64,000 nucleotides of DNA from JALZUE01 sp051251725 (GCA_051251725.1 JBPOFN010000002.1:124001-188000), one strand, 5' to 3'; shown: positions 31,797 to 42,211, numbered from the stretch's first letter. Numbers and translations: made by a program. The notes: generated by a model not told the origin, from the letters alone.

Positions 31797-34481
31797 TTAA
31801 CTGACCCGTTCTGACTCAGCAAGCAGTGTTAGAATCGTTATTTTTAATGCGTTAAATTCTACCGGCTTAGCTGCATGGGCATTGATGCCGAGAGTTAAAT
31901 AATTTTCGACATCTTCTTTCATAACATTAGCTGTCAAAGCGATAATTGGAATACTGGCAAGCTTTTTATCAGCTAGCGCTCTGATCTGCTGTGTCGCTTG
32001 AATACCATCTAAAACCGGCATATGAATATCCATTAAGATCAAATCAAAATGCTGTGGCTGACAAAGCTGCTCAATACATTTTTCACCATTTTCAGTGATA
32101 ACAACCTCCACGTTTTCACTTTTTAACATGGTATTAATAACGACTTGATTAATTCGGTTATCCTCAGCAACTAATATCCTCAAGCCATCAAGTGATTGCT
32201 TATCGCTAAGCCCCTCTGACTCTTGCTGATAAATCGCGTTTTCAATCGCTGCAAACAAACGCGAGTCCAAACAAGGTTTTTGTAATATTGCCGCAATAGT
32301 AAGGTTTGGAGTGGCGTTTTCAATCACTGATAAATCATAGGCAGTAAGCACAATGAATTTAGGTTTACGCACAATATTTAGCGCTAAAATCTTATTAAGA
32401 AAAGTGCCGCCATTCATTTCTTTCATGGTCCAATCGGTGATCACTACGTCATATTTATTAGGGTGTCTTTGTAAATGTTCAAGCGCCTCGATACATGACT
32501 GACTAGACCACACTTTGGTATTCATATTTTTCAGATGTAATTCTAACGCATTGATTGCCATCGGATTATCATCAACTAATAAAATTGAAACCGGCTGTTC
32601 GAATTTTTTGTCCAAGTCAGCACTTTCGATAATCTCGGTGTTTTGGTCAAATGTCATTGATGCGGTAAAATGGCTACCAACACCAAAGGTACTTTTTACT
32701 GTGATCTCACCGCCCATTAATTGGCAAAGTTTTTGACTAATAGTTAGCCCTAAACCTGTGCCACCAAATCGTCGGGTGGTCGATGTGTCTGCTTGCATAA
32801 AAGCCTGAAATAAGCCGGCAACTTCGTCTGGTTTTAATCCAATACCAGAATCTACCACCTCAAAAGTAATTCTGACTGGGCTTTTTAAATCATCCGTTTC
32901 GGTCAGAAACATTGATATATTAACGACAACATCACCTTGTTCTGTGAACTTTATCGCATTAGAGCATAAATTAAGCAACACCTGTTTGACTCTGACTATA
33001 TCTCCCAGTAAATCTGGATTAAGCTCAGTAAGTATATTGACATTAAAGGTTAGACCCTTTGCCTTTGCTATTTGCTCAACGGAACTATGTAAAAAATCAA
33101 TAACTTTGTGTATGGAAAATGGCGTTGACTCAATAACTATTTTACCTGCCTCTATTTTTGAAAAATCAAGAATATCATTAATCACCGACATTAAATGCTT
33201 AACCGAATTTTCCATATTGTTCAAAAAGTCAACTTGCTTTGTATCCAATTTAGTTTTTAAAAGTAACTGTAAAAAACCGTAAACCCCATTAAGCGGTGTT
33301 CTGATCTCGTGACTCATATTCGCTAAAAATTCAGCTTTTATTTTCGCTGATTTTTCTGAGCTTTCAACGGCAGTAATTAACTGCACGTTATTTTTATTTA
33401 ACTCAAGCATTGCTGCATTTAATTGCGCTGTTTTCTGCGCTACTTCGTGAGTTAGTTTACGCCGTTGATTAATGATCAAATGAGTAATTATCGCAAAAAA
33501 CAACGATAACAAAATACCGGACACGTATAAGTTCTGTAATAACTCAGCGGAGCGTTCATTTAATAATTCAGTCGGGAAAACATTTAGTTGCCACTGGCCG
33601 CCGACAATATCAATGGTGTTGGTATAAGCAAAAGTGTTTTCTTTAGCTGCTGGGATTTGGTCTTTAAAATAAAACTGTTTTTGCGGGTAATCATAGCGAT
33701 TACCATTTTGGTCAAGTATTTGATAATTAAAAATATTGAGGGTTTGTTTAATGGTTTCACTGTTAAATACATCCTCAATTTGTTGGCTCGAAACAATAAT
33801 GCCTGACAAGGATTTTTCACCGCTATTATTGTGTTTTAATACCGGCTGCATGTGTAAGAAAAAAGGTTTTTCAAGGATCCCGGGCAACGCTTTTGAAATA
33901 TCACTGATCAACGGGTTAGCATCAACGATGACTTTATATAACCTAGGTCCTATCGGTGAGTCAGGCCTGAGATTTCGGCCATAAAAATCAGCTTGATCCG
34001 GGGCGGGATAAGCATATTGAACAAAGTTATAGGCATTTTCAAAACTACGTGCCGGTGTAATCTTTTTTCCATCAATTAAATCAAATACTTCAAACTGTTG
34101 ATATTGAGGTTCAGGGTTAGCGGCAATTTTTTCTATAACGTCATCAAGCGCTTCAACCTCAGTATGGTTGATCACAGATAAGCGCCGCCCTTCAGGAAAC
34201 ACTGGAAAGACGCTGGTCAGAAAATTGGTAAACTCTTGGTGACTGACCCAATTTGATGAAGCAAACAGGTTGGCAATCGACGACACTTGAAAGAAAGAAC
34301 GCATAAACTCAGACTGTATGTCTTTCGCCCGCAAACTTGCTTCTAATTTGAAGTCATTTTGCGCTTTTATTATCTTTTCGGCTTTTTTTGTTTGATATAA
34401 AAAAGCTGTCGTTGCTAAGCCGATAACAAAAATCAACGAAGTAATTAACCAACTGTGAGTATTAGCAATTTTTTTAGACAT
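31797..34481 (-). CDS. CHASE-domain hybrid histidine kinase with two receiver domains
   Basis: 894 residues: membrane helix (about 10-27), a periplasmic CHASE domain (about 60-210), a second helix (about 316-336), coiled coil, HisKA with His391 in MSHEIRTPLNG, HATPase (VLLNLCSNAIKFT; GTGLGLTISQKL), receiver 1 with Asp683 and receiver 2 with Asp818 in LILMDIHMP. There is no Hpt or DNA-binding output in the window. It starts six bases after the TonB-dependent receptor stop, so the two are co-transcribed and the kinase may sense the ligand or its product. Confidence 0.9.
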   Translation of the reverse strand: MSKKIANTHSWLITSLIFVIGLATTAFLYQTKKAEKIIKAQNDFKLEASLRAKDIQSEFMRSFFQVSSIANLFASSNWVSHQEFTNFLTSVFPVFPEGRRLSVINHTEVEALDDVIEKIAANPEPQYQQFEVFDLIDGKKITPARSFENAYNFVQYAYPAPDQADFYGRNLRPDSPIGPRLYKVIVDANPLISDISKALPGILEKPFFLHMQPVLKHNNSGEKSLSGIIVSSQQIEDVFNSETIKQTLNIFNYQILDQNGNRYDYPQKQFYFKDQIPAAKENTFAYTNTIDIVGGQWQLNVFPTELLNERSAELLQNLYVSGILLSLFFAIITHLIINQRRKLTHEVAQKTAQLNAAMLELNKNNVQLITAVESSEKSAKIKAEFLANMSHEIRTPLNGVYGFLQLLLKTKLDTKQVDFLNNMENSVKHLMSVINDILDFSKIEAGKIVIESTPFSIHKVIDFLHSSVEQIAKAKGLTFNVNILTELNPDLLGDIVRVKQVLLNLCSNAIKFTEQGDVVVNISMFLTETDDLKSPVRITFEVVDSGIGLKPDEVAGLFQAFMQADTSTTRRFGGTGLGLTISQKLCQLMGGEITVKSTFGVGSHFTASMTFDQNTEIIESADLDKKFEQPVSILLVDDNPMAINALELHLKNMNTKVWSSQSCIEALEHLQRHPNKYDVVITDWTMKEMNGGTFLNKILALNIVRKPKFIVLTAYDLSVIENATPNLTIAAILQKPCLDSRLFAAIENAIYQQESEGLSDKQSLDGLRILVAEDNRINQVVINTMLKSENVEVVITENGEKCIEQLCQPQHFDLILMDIHMPVLDGIQATQQIRALADKKLASIPIIALTANVMKEDVENYLTLGINAHAAKPVEFNALKITILTLLAESERVS

Positions 34482-34487
34482 TCAATA

Positions 34488-36866
34488 CTAATCAAATAAA
34501 TAATTTAATGTTAAACCAACCATTTTAGGTTGCCCCTGAGCACACAATCTTACGGTTTCTGTTGGTGTACCTGTCACTGCCCCGCGCTCACTACAATATT
34601 GTTCATCCGTTAAGTTTTTTCCCCAGATACTCACTTGAAACTGGCGATCGCCACCAAAAAAATAACTGGCATTAGCATTGAGTACGGTTACCGCTTTTTC
34701 TGAAAAATTTTCCTGCCATACTTCGCTATTCTCCCCCGCTAACACATGAATGTGTTCATCGGTATAAACAAGCTGCAACATTAAATCTAATTCGCTATTA
34801 GCAAAATTAACGCTTTTTTCTACCGATGCGTTATAAACCCATTCAGGTGCATTGGTTAACTTATTCCCTTTGACTACTTGATTTTGAAAATCACTTTGTT
34901 GTGATAATGCAATACCGCTTAAATCAAGCTGGCCATCAATGACTTTCGTGTCTAACCAGCCAAGACCAAACTTTATTCGTGTGTTATCGGTAAATAGCCA
35001 ATCCAATTCCAATTCAGCACCGGTTGAACTCGCTTCTGGTAAATTAACTAAAGAGGCAAATAAGCTCGCTGGATTTCCAGGGTTATAAACCAAAAAGAAT
35101 TGATAATCTTGCCATATATTTTTAAAAATTGCGCCATTAAACTTAAGCTTGTCACTTAAAAATTGAGACTTCCAACCCGCTTCAAGGGTCGTTAATGTTT
35201 CAGGTTTTACCACCTTGTCTAATAGTTTATAGAAGGTGACCGAGGACGGATTTGAATTGACGGCCCCCATTTTAAAACCTTGAGAAAGCGAAGAATAAAA
35301 TAAAACATCAGTATTATATTGATAATCCACGCCTAACTTTCCACCCCACTGGGTAAAAGTTTCATCTATTTCAGCCGTACCAGCATAACCCTTATTTTCT
35401 GTCACAAAATTATTAAGTTCCGTTATGCCTGCATAATCACGATAAACATCAAAATCAGGATTTCCTAGGCTATACCAGCCAAACGTTCCTAACGGGAAAG
35501 GCTGGTCAGGAGAGTCCATCATCATGCCAGCAGAATGCACATTGGGGGATAATTTTTGTTGGCTTAAGCGGTAGCCGGCAGTTAAATTAAGCTGCTGAGT
35601 CAGGTGTTTAGTATACTGCCCATATAAAGAATACGTTAAAGTATCAACATCAATTAAAGATGCTCGATCAAATAAGGGCCCACCGCCCGCATCGTCAATC
35701 GCATCATCCGGCCGACCTTGAGAAACAGGGTCAATATAAGCCGCCTGCGCTAAGGCGCCAATATCATAATTGATAGAAAAACCAAGCATCCATGTATGAG
35801 CTAAGTTACTCGCTGCCAGCTGAAATTCTTGGCTATAATTTTGGGTGTCGGTTGAATTATAAGTATTTAGCATAAAAAGCGTTGATGGTATATTCTGCGA
35901 TCCCCAATCATCCAGCCGTTCCGATTCAACCGATTCAAATGAGGTAATTGATGAAAAAGTAAAAGCTTCAGCCTGCCAAGTTAATTTAGCAAAGCCGCCA
36001 ATAGCATTAATATCATTACGCGGATTGAGCAAACTAGAATTATTTTTTGATAAATCAACATCATCAAGGTTAATAATCGTTTCATCTGGTTGAGCGACCA
36101 TGATCGTCTTCACTGCTGATATTTGATCTTGTTTCCCGCCATATAAACTAACTGCTAGCTTTAAGTTATCAGTTAACTTATGCGCAAGTTTAGCGCGAAA
36201 GCCAAACTGGTTAATATTATTATATTCAGTATCATTATTTACTTGCTGACTCGTTACTTGACCATCCGCTTTATGATAATAAGCAGAAAAGCGCATCGCG
36301 GTATCGCGACCTAATTGAACATTACTAGCAAGATCAAAAAATTGTTGGTTAAAACTGCCAAGGGTTACTTTAGCAAAACCGTTTTTAGCTTGATGAACAC
36401 GAGGAGATTCGGTAATAAATTTTACCGCACCACCGGTTGTATTTTTGCCATAGAGGGTATTTTGAGGGCCACGTAATACTTCCACCCTTGCGACATCAAA
36501 TAAGGTAAATGCCGATAACATCGGGTTATGAATAGCGATATTATCAACATACAGGCCAACGGCTGAAACCGAAGATAAGTTAAAATCATCAAGCCCAACA
36601 CCGCGAATAAAATAATTTTGCACTCCGCTGATTGAACGTGCGGTATTGAAATTAGGCACTAAACTGGCAACATCTTGCGCTTGGCTGATAGCAAATTTAT
36701 CAAGATCGCTCGCTTGAATGGCTGTTAAAGAAATAGGAACTTCTTGTACCGACTCAATTCTTTTTTGAGCCGTTACTTCAATTACTTCAAGTTTGCCCTT
36801 GTCAGCAGCGAATGCTGGCAAGCAAAAAAACACGATAAAACTACAACCACGCGAATTCAATTTCAT
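34488..36866 (-). CDS. TonB-dependent outer-membrane receptor
   Basis: 792 residues: signal peptide (LPAFAADKG), an IEVTAQKR TonB-box-like start, plug domain (VPISLTAIQASDL; FIRGVG; RVEVLRGPQNTLYGKNTTGGAV), then a 22-strand-type barrel ending in an aromatic residue pattern GLTLNYLFD. It belongs to the large TonB receptor group common in marine Alteromonadales, which take up oligosaccharides, siderophores or vitamins; the substrate cannot be told. The gene leads a two-gene unit with the CHASE kinase. Confidence 0.93.
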   Translation of the reverse strand: MKLNSRGCSFIVFFCLPAFAADKGKLEVIEVTAQKRIESVQEVPISLTAIQASDLDKFAISQAQDVASLVPNFNTARSISGVQNYFIRGVGLDDFNLSSVSAVGLYVDNIAIHNPMLSAFTLFDVARVEVLRGPQNTLYGKNTTGGAVKFITESPRVHQAKNGFAKVTLGSFNQQFFDLASNVQLGRDTAMRFSAYYHKADGQVTSQQVNNDTEYNNINQFGFRAKLAHKLTDNLKLAVSLYGGKQDQISAVKTIMVAQPDETIINLDDVDLSKNNSSLLNPRNDINAIGGFAKLTWQAEAFTFSSITSFESVESERLDDWGSQNIPSTLFMLNTYNSTDTQNYSQEFQLAASNLAHTWMLGFSINYDIGALAQAAYIDPVSQGRPDDAIDDAGGGPLFDRASLIDVDTLTYSLYGQYTKHLTQQLNLTAGYRLSQQKLSPNVHSAGMMMDSPDQPFPLGTFGWYSLGNPDFDVYRDYAGITELNNFVTENKGYAGTAEIDETFTQWGGKLGVDYQYNTDVLFYSSLSQGFKMGAVNSNPSSVTFYKLLDKVVKPETLTTLEAGWKSQFLSDKLKFNGAIFKNIWQDYQFFLVYNPGNPASLFASLVNLPEASSTGAELELDWLFTDNTRIKFGLGWLDTKVIDGQLDLSGIALSQQSDFQNQVVKGNKLTNAPEWVYNASVEKSVNFANSELDLMLQLVYTDEHIHVLAGENSEVWQENFSEKAVTVLNANASYFFGGDRQFQVSIWGKNLTDEQYCSERGAVTGTPTETVRLCAQGQPKMVGLTLNYLFD

Positions 36867-37056
36867 TCAATCAATTCAACTATTTCTTTAGGGTAAAAGG
36901 TGAGTATAGGGTATACATTTTTATTCATCACGCAAAGCCTTCATAAAAATCAAAAAACTTTAAATTAACAAGGAGTAAGAAAATAAATGCCACAGTTTCA
37001 GTCAAAGTTAGATAAATTAAGCTTCAGAATAAAATAGCCTCTGGACCTGGATGCAG

Positions 37057-37126
37057 AAAGCTGGAAACTTGAAGCTTGAGGCTGAAAGCTGGAGGCTTGA
37101 GGCTTGAGGCTGAAAGCTTGAGGCTG
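37057..37126. repeat. Degenerate heptanucleotide array (10 units)
   Basis: Ten consecutive seven-base units of the form RARRCTK (AAAGCTG, GAAACTT, GAAGCTT, GAGGCTG). It is the reverse-complement orientation of the array at 50.4 kb. The surrounding 325-bp gap (36867-37191) otherwise holds AT-rich sequence with the receptor promoter; I see nothing else. Confidence 0.85.
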
Positions 37127-37191
37127 TAATTACCGCAGCATTGATTAACTACGGCATTTAAGCGTATAGGCTTGCACACAAGCAAGGAAGA

Positions 37192-38469
37192 TTAGCCAAA
37201 AATAGCTCTAATTAAACTGATCGCTTGCTCAACAGTTTTACCGCTTTTAACTTGTTTAACAATTGAGTCGCGTTTACCGATTAAATACACGGGCAAGTCT
37301 TCTGCGGTCAGCGCTTCATCAACCAACATTTCAGGTGTTGCTTTGGCGCGCTTAGTCGGAATAGTTTTTGACTTAATAACTTCTTTATTAAGTGCTTTAT
37401 CACGTATACGAACGTAGTTAGAGTTTTCAGCTACGTCGATATCGGCAAAGAGAAATAAATCAATCAATACCGCACGGTTCAGCCATAAGGTATGTTCGCG
37501 ATTTTCTGAGTGTTTAGCTTCGGTGTTATTAGCTACACTCTCTGTTTCAATTTGATCATGTTCAGTTGCCAGCTCAGGGCTAGCTGCAACAATCACTTCT
37601 GGCTCTGCTTGATGCCACCAAGCAAAAGTACGTAAAGTACCGATCATGTCATGCCAATAAGATGAAAAGTCATTAGTTTTTAACTTAACAATCGATAAAC
37701 CTTGGCAAAGAATATCGATTTTATTATTGCTCAGGGCAATAAATTGATCTGGCCTGCGCATCGCTAACAAACGCGTTGCTGCTGTTAATGGTGCGGTATT
37801 GTTTTGCGTTTTTTCAGGCGTATATTGGGCAAAAATTTGTTGGTAAGCATCAACAAACTTTTGATATTCATCAAAAGTCACATCACCGGTTAAAGGGATA
37901 TGCGCTAATGCGGCATCAAATTTTTCCGGTGCTTGCTCAAGTAAGATATGAAAAACCTTCGCCCCTTTTGTGCTAGCAAACCATTCAACGTCAAAATCAT
38001 AATATTGGTAGTTATGGCCGCTGGTATGTTTACCGGCAAATGCTAAGCGGTCTTCCATTGATAATTCAGCAAGAGGTGTTTGACGAAGAGTCTCAATATA
38101 AGTTAATAATCGTAAACGTTCATCTAATGCATGAATGCTGTTTTGTTGTTCGATAAAACCAACAAATATTGGCCATGGTGCGATACGCGCCATTTTAAAT
38201 TGACTAATACTAAAGCCTGTTTCTAATGTCATTTGCATTTTTTTCAGCGGAACAAATTGTTCATCTTCTAAATAGTCCATGTTTAGATCTTCCCGACATA
38301 GTCGAAGTAGCTCACCACACCAGCCTAAAAAATCATCAGGTCGATTGACCACTTTTACCGCCATTAAGTTTAAACTTAGTGGGGGCAAGTATTTAAGGAC
38401 ATTTTGATAGACCTGATGTTCAGCAGCAGACAAGGACATTTTTACAGGTAAAGATAACAACTTTTTCAT
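37192..38469 (-). CDS. Unknown soluble protein
   Basis: 425 residues from MKKLLSLPVK (GGAG about 13 bases upstream); an ATG ten codons earlier would give 435. No signal peptide or membrane helix. It contains a segment with TRLLAMRRPDQF, then LCQGL, a Tyr-Trp and a Trp-Trp pair; I associate this pattern from memory with uncharacterised proteins but cannot name a family. The middle has a low-complexity Glu/Asn stretch (about 320-340). The C-terminus has a helical KTIPTKRAK segment. It is transcribed towards the receptor gene, 325 bp away. Confidence 0.75.
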   Translation of the reverse strand: MKKLLSLPVKMSLSAAEHQVYQNVLKYLPPLSLNLMAVKVVNRPDDFLGWCGELLRLCREDLNMDYLEDEQFVPLKKMQMTLETGFSISQFKMARIAPWPIFVGFIEQQNSIHALDERLRLLTYIETLRQTPLAELSMEDRLAFAGKHTSGHNYQYYDFDVEWFASTKGAKVFHILLEQAPEKFDAALAHIPLTGDVTFDEYQKFVDAYQQIFAQYTPEKTQNNTAPLTAATRLLAMRRPDQFIALSNNKIDILCQGLSIVKLKTNDFSSYWHDMIGTLRTFAWWHQAEPEVIVAASPELATEHDQIETESVANNTEAKHSENREHTLWLNRAVLIDLFLFADIDVAENSNYVRIRDKALNKEVIKSKTIPTKRAKATPEMLVDEALTAEDLPVYLIGKRDSIVKQVKSGKTVEQAISLIRAIFG

Positions 38470-38533
38470 TGAATTATACAAACTCCGATAAGGGATCATT
38501 TACAGTTATAGTGACAAATAAAAACTGAAAATA

Positions 38534-38549
38534 GCGCGGAAAACCGCGC
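38534..38549. promoter_or_regulatory. GC-rich palindrome in a divergent promoter region
   Basis: GCGCGGAAAACCGCGC, a perfect 6-bp inverted repeat with a four-base spacer, in the AT-rich region between two divergent genes. No T-run follows, so an operator is as likely as a hairpin. Confidence 0.35.
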
Positions 38550-38737
38550 ATGATACGCACTTATTATCGCATTGCAATCAATAGTCACCAATAATCAATC
38601 TCAGTGCAGCCCTGACCACGAAAAGATCGTAACTCGCGGGTAAATGCGATATAAATAAATAATATTAACTCACTGATGTTATTTATCTTCTACGTCCTAA
38701 AACATCACATTACAAATACACTACAGGAAGCCAATCA

Positions 38738-40198
38738 ATGGATATGCGCTATCAGTTTTACTCTCACCTCGAAAAATCCAAGGTTAAACCGCTAAAACAA
38801 CAAGTAGCTAAAAAACAATTTTTTCCCTTGTTAGCCGGCTTTATTTTTGCCGTTGTTTCTCCGTTATTATCAGCCAAAACTGAGATCATTTCATTAACTA
38901 GCATGACTGCTGATATTGAGTTTTTGGCTAGCGATAACTTAAAAGGCCGAGCTGCCGGCAGCCCAGAAAGCAAATTAGCCGCGAATTATATTGCCGAGCG
39001 ATTTAACAACATTGGTTTATCAGCCTTGAATTCAGCGACAAAAAATAATACCGCGAGTGACTATCTACAAACCTTTAATAGCTATGAAATTACCCAGCAA
39101 GCATTATCGGTAATTATTAATGATAAAAGCTTTGCTAAAGATGCGCTGGCAATGGTTAGTAACCAGCCAACAATCAACTGGCAAGACACCAGCAAAATTC
39201 AAGTGTCTGTGGTTAATGGCCATAAAGATTTATACCCAAGTTTATTAGCGTTAAATGAACAAGGTGGTCAACATTTAGTCTTGGTGAATAAAAAACATAG
39301 AGCCATTTTTAAACAGCTGCAGAAACATTTTAGCCGGCCTCAAATGAAAGTAGATATCGAGCAACCTGCAACAATGTTATTGGTGTTAAGTAATAGCTCA
39401 ACAATAAAAACGCTAGATGTGCAGGCAAGTTTTAACCATCAAAAGCAAACCCTAAATAATGTTATTGGTGTGCTACCTGGTAAATCAAAAGCAGATGAAA
39501 TTATTATATATTCGGCCCATTATGATCATTTAGGCACTATCGCAAACGACCCAGCAAACGGCAGTTATAATTCAACCAATGCCCAAGATATTATTTATAA
39601 CGGTGCTGATGATGATGCTTCCGGCACTACCGCCGTCATTCAGCTGGCTGAATATTTTAAACAACAAAATAATAATGAACGCACACTACTCTTTGTTACT
39701 TTTACAGCAGAAGAACTCGGCGGTTTTGGCTCTCAGTATTTCTCTTGGCAACTAAATCCAGATGATATAAAAGCGATGGTCAATATCGAAATGATTGGTA
39801 AACCATCGACTTTTGGCGCGGGGACATTGTGGATGACAGGGTTTAAACGTTCAAACTTAGCAGGCATTATGAATAACACTTTAGCGCAGCAAACAGATAC
39901 CGCATTTAAGCGCGCAGAAATTTATCAAGACCCGTATCCCGCGCAAAAACTATTTTATCGTTCTGATAATGCAACGTTGGCACGTTTAGGTGTACCTGCT
40001 CACAGCTTTAGCTCCACCCAACTTGATAAAGACCAGCATTACCATCAAGTAAGCGATGAAGTCTCGACACTGACCTTACCATCAATGCAAAAGGTAATTG
40101 AAACCTTAGCGATCGCCAGCAAAACCCTGGTTTCTGGTGAGCAAACTCCAACGCGCGTTGATACTAGCCAAGTGAAGCCACATGGAAAAATATTCTAA
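38738..40198 (+). CDS. Secreted M28-family metallopeptidase
   Basis: 486 residues with an N-terminal hydrophobic export signal (about 28-48, after a long basic start). The M28 zinc site is visible: AHYDHLG near residue 262, GADDDASGT, FTAEELGGFGSQ, VNIEMIG (Glu where some members have Asp) and a closing His in PAHSFS. Members are aminopeptidases that cut N-terminal residues or glutamyl/dipeptide substrates in the periplasm or outside. AGGA lies upstream of ATG; no operon partner. Confidence 0.9.
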   Translation: MDMRYQFYSHLEKSKVKPLKQQVAKKQFFPLLAGFIFAVVSPLLSAKTEIISLTSMTADIEFLASDNLKGRAAGSPESKLAANYIAERFNNIGLSALNSATKNNTASDYLQTFNSYEITQQALSVIINDKSFAKDALAMVSNQPTINWQDTSKIQVSVVNGHKDLYPSLLALNEQGGQHLVLVNKKHRAIFKQLQKHFSRPQMKVDIEQPATMLLVLSNSSTIKTLDVQASFNHQKQTLNNVIGVLPGKSKADEIIIYSAHYDHLGTIANDPANGSYNSTNAQDIIYNGADDDASGTTAVIQLAEYFKQQNNNERTLLFVTFTAEELGGFGSQYFSWQLNPDDIKAMVNIEMIGKPSTFGAGTLWMTGFKRSNLAGIMNNTLAQQTDTAFKRAEIYQDPYPAQKLFYRSDNATLARLGVPAHSFSSTQLDKDQHYHQVSDEVSTLTLPSMQKVIETLAIASKTLVSGEQTPTRVDTSQVKPHGKIF

Positions 40199-40393
40199 GG
40201 GTTAAATTTGATATCACGCTTATTCATAATATAAGAATAAAAATGAGTATGAGATGAATATGAAAAGAGTATGAAAATTAGAGCGTTAGCGCACTAAAAT
40301 TAGAGCTAGCTAAGCGTGATAACAGCATCAAATAACACAACATGAAATAACAACAAAATGAAATATAAAACCTTACGCTCGGCACGAAATAAA

Positions 40394-40870
40394 TTAATGC
40401 TGATATTTCATGTTAAATTCAATATTGGATTGCCCGGTTATGTTAAAGCCATGACGTTGATATAACTGCTTAGCTGGATTTGCTAATAAAACGTTTAAGG
40501 TGATGGGTAAATCAAGTGCTTGGCCTTTTTTTATCACGGCTTTTAATACTAAGGTGCCAATACCTTTATTTTGATAACGGGGCAATATTTGTAATTGGCG
40601 AATGTGTAAACTGGTGTTTTGCTTAGACAGTTTAACTAAACCAATACTGACGTCATTTAACAAAATAATCAGTGAGTCATTATAAAATTCTTTAATGCGC
40701 GCTAAATGATAGCTGTCTGAGGTGGTAAAACCGGCATCACGTAAATGCTCTGTCATGGTCGATTTTCTTAATGCCAGCAGAAAATCAACATCGGCAGCAA
40801 CCGCAGTTCTAAAACTAACCTTTGATGATACCTTTTTAATGCTCACTTTTATCCTTTTGCAAAAAACCAA
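40394..40870 (-). CDS. GNAT-family N-acetyltransferase
   Basis: 158 residues with the GNAT acetyl-CoA site QILPRYQNKGIGTLVL and a following LLANPAKQLYQRHGF. The substrate is unknown. Start could be one of several methionine or alternative codons in the first 15 residues. It stands alone, convergent with the M28 gene across a 195-bp gap that holds short AAAATTAGAGC direct repeats. Confidence 0.85.
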   Translation of the reverse strand: MVFCKRIKVSIKKVSSKVSFRTAVAADVDFLLALRKSTMTEHLRDAGFTTSDSYHLARIKEFYNDSLIILLNDVSIGLVKLSKQNTSLHIRQLQILPRYQNKGIGTLVLKAVIKKGQALDLPITLNVLLANPAKQLYQRHGFNITGQSNIEFNMKYQH

Positions 40871-40945
40871 CCTAGCTCACATAACGACACACTATATTTA
40901 AATAATTAATCAAAATAATAAAACACGTCAATAACTAGCTTGCAC

Positions 40946-41470
40946 TTAAAACATACTTAAATTAACCAGCAATTTACCATTTTTTACCACGACCGAAGTT
41001 AATGTCGATTTAGCCATTTTTTGTTTCATATCATCATCTTTAAATTTATAGATAGGTTGTTTCAATAATGCTTTGGCGATACTCGCTTGTGCTAATTCTT
41101 TAATTTTCATTTGGTATTGCGGTAACACGCCATTGATATGAAGTTCGATCACCTCAGGGTTTTTCAAATAAAAAGCGCCCTGCTCTGGTCGGTAATCAAT
41201 ACTACCTTTAATTTTTGTTTTGCCGCTGCCATTTAAGCCGCCAGGCGCTGAAACATTAATATTAGCAAAAAGTGCTAGTTCATTGGCATTATCAATCAGA
41301 TCTAATTTTGGCGCCGAGATAGTGATTTTCATAAACAGCTTTTTCTTAACCAGCGGCATCATGGCATCAAGTTTTGATTGTAATTCAGCTTCGCTAAATT
41401 CTAGCGTATACGATAATGCCGAGGAAAAATTTGACAGCACTAATAACATTATTCCGATAATAAACTTCAT
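40946..41470 (-). CDS. DUF1439-like exported protein
   Basis: 174 residues from MKFIIGIMLL, with AAGGA before the ATG; eleven upstream codons are open but lack a ribosome site. A signal peptide (SNFSSALSY) leads into a domain with LEFSEAELQSKLDAMMP and a long strand-rich part, as in DUF1439 (YceB-like) proteins, which bind lipid-like ligands. It lacks a lipobox cysteine, unlike YceB. Confidence 0.7.
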   Translation of the reverse strand: MKFIIGIMLLVLSNFSSALSYTLEFSEAELQSKLDAMMPLVKKKLFMKITISAPKLDLIDNANELALFANINVSAPGGLNGSGKTKIKGSIDYRPEQGAFYLKNPEVIELHINGVLPQYQMKIKELAQASIAKALLKQPIYKFKDDDMKQKMAKSTLTSVVVKNGKLLVNLSMF

Positions 41471-41507
41471 AACAATCCTTTTTACACTAACTAAACCTAA
41501 CAAACAT

Positions 41508-41540
41508 AAAAAAAGATATAACCTAAGTTATATCTTTTTA
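41508..41540 (-). terminator. Rho-independent terminator
   Basis: Stem AAAAGATATAAC/GTTATATCTTTT with a four-base loop and T-runs on both strands, between the PhnA-like gene and the DUF1439-like gene. It ends the upstream transcript (minus). Confidence 0.8.
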
Positions 41541-41578
41541 TTAAACCATTAGCCCAAACATAAGTTAAATAAACTTAT

Positions 41579-42148
41579 TTAGGCTTTTTTCAAATATGCA
41601 GCAACTAAGACAATCCGCGTACCATTAACTTTCCCTTCAACATGCTCAGGGTTGTCTGTTAACGAAATACCGCGCACTAAAGTACCTTGTTTAGCAGTAA
41701 AGTTAGCACCTTTTACTTTTAAATCTTTAATTAAGGTGACGTTGTCGCCATCAGCTAAATCCGCGCCGTTAGCGTCACGTGTTGGACCTTCACGTTGCTC
41801 GGCTGCAATGCCCTGCTCAGCCCACGTTTTTACTTCATCTTCAAGATAAATCATATCAAGCGCATCTTGCGCCCAGCTTTGGGAAGATAATTTATGCAAC
41901 ATGCGATACGAAACCACTTGCACTGCTGGCTCTTGATTCCACATGCTGTCATTTAAACAACGCCAATGGTTAACATCTAAGTCTGTTTCACCATTTATTT
42001 GATTTAAGCAAGTTTGGCAAACATAAATAGCTTGCTGAGCGCTTAAATCACTTGTTGGTGGTACTGAATAAACACTTAAGCCATCAGTAGCAGTACAAAG
42101 TTCACAACTTTCGTTACTGCGTTGTTTCAATACTTGTTCGGCAGACAT
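41579..42148 (-). CDS. PhnA-domain zinc-ribbon protein
   Basis: 189 residues from MSAEQVLKQR; six open codons upstream are unlikely. The N-terminal zinc ribbon shows CELC and CQTC, and the C-terminal PhnA domain shows RDANGADLADGDNVTLIKDLKVKG. Family members (YjdM-like) are widely named for alkylphosphonate use, but the phn link is weak and the biochemical role is unknown. Monocistronic with a terminator downstream. Confidence 0.85.
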   Translation of the reverse strand: MSAEQVLKQRSNESCELCTATDGLSVYSVPPTSDLSAQQAIYVCQTCLNQINGETDLDVNHWRCLNDSMWNQEPAVQVVSYRMLHKLSSQSWAQDALDMIYLEDEVKTWAEQGIAAEQREGPTRDANGADLADGDNVTLIKDLKVKGANFTAKQGTLVRGISLTDNPEHVEGKVNGTRIVLVAAYLKKA

Positions 42149-42211
42149 AATAGAATCTCTTATCAATTTTGCGCGCCATTATGCCTGTTCCTATAGCGTA
42201 AAAAAAGTAAA

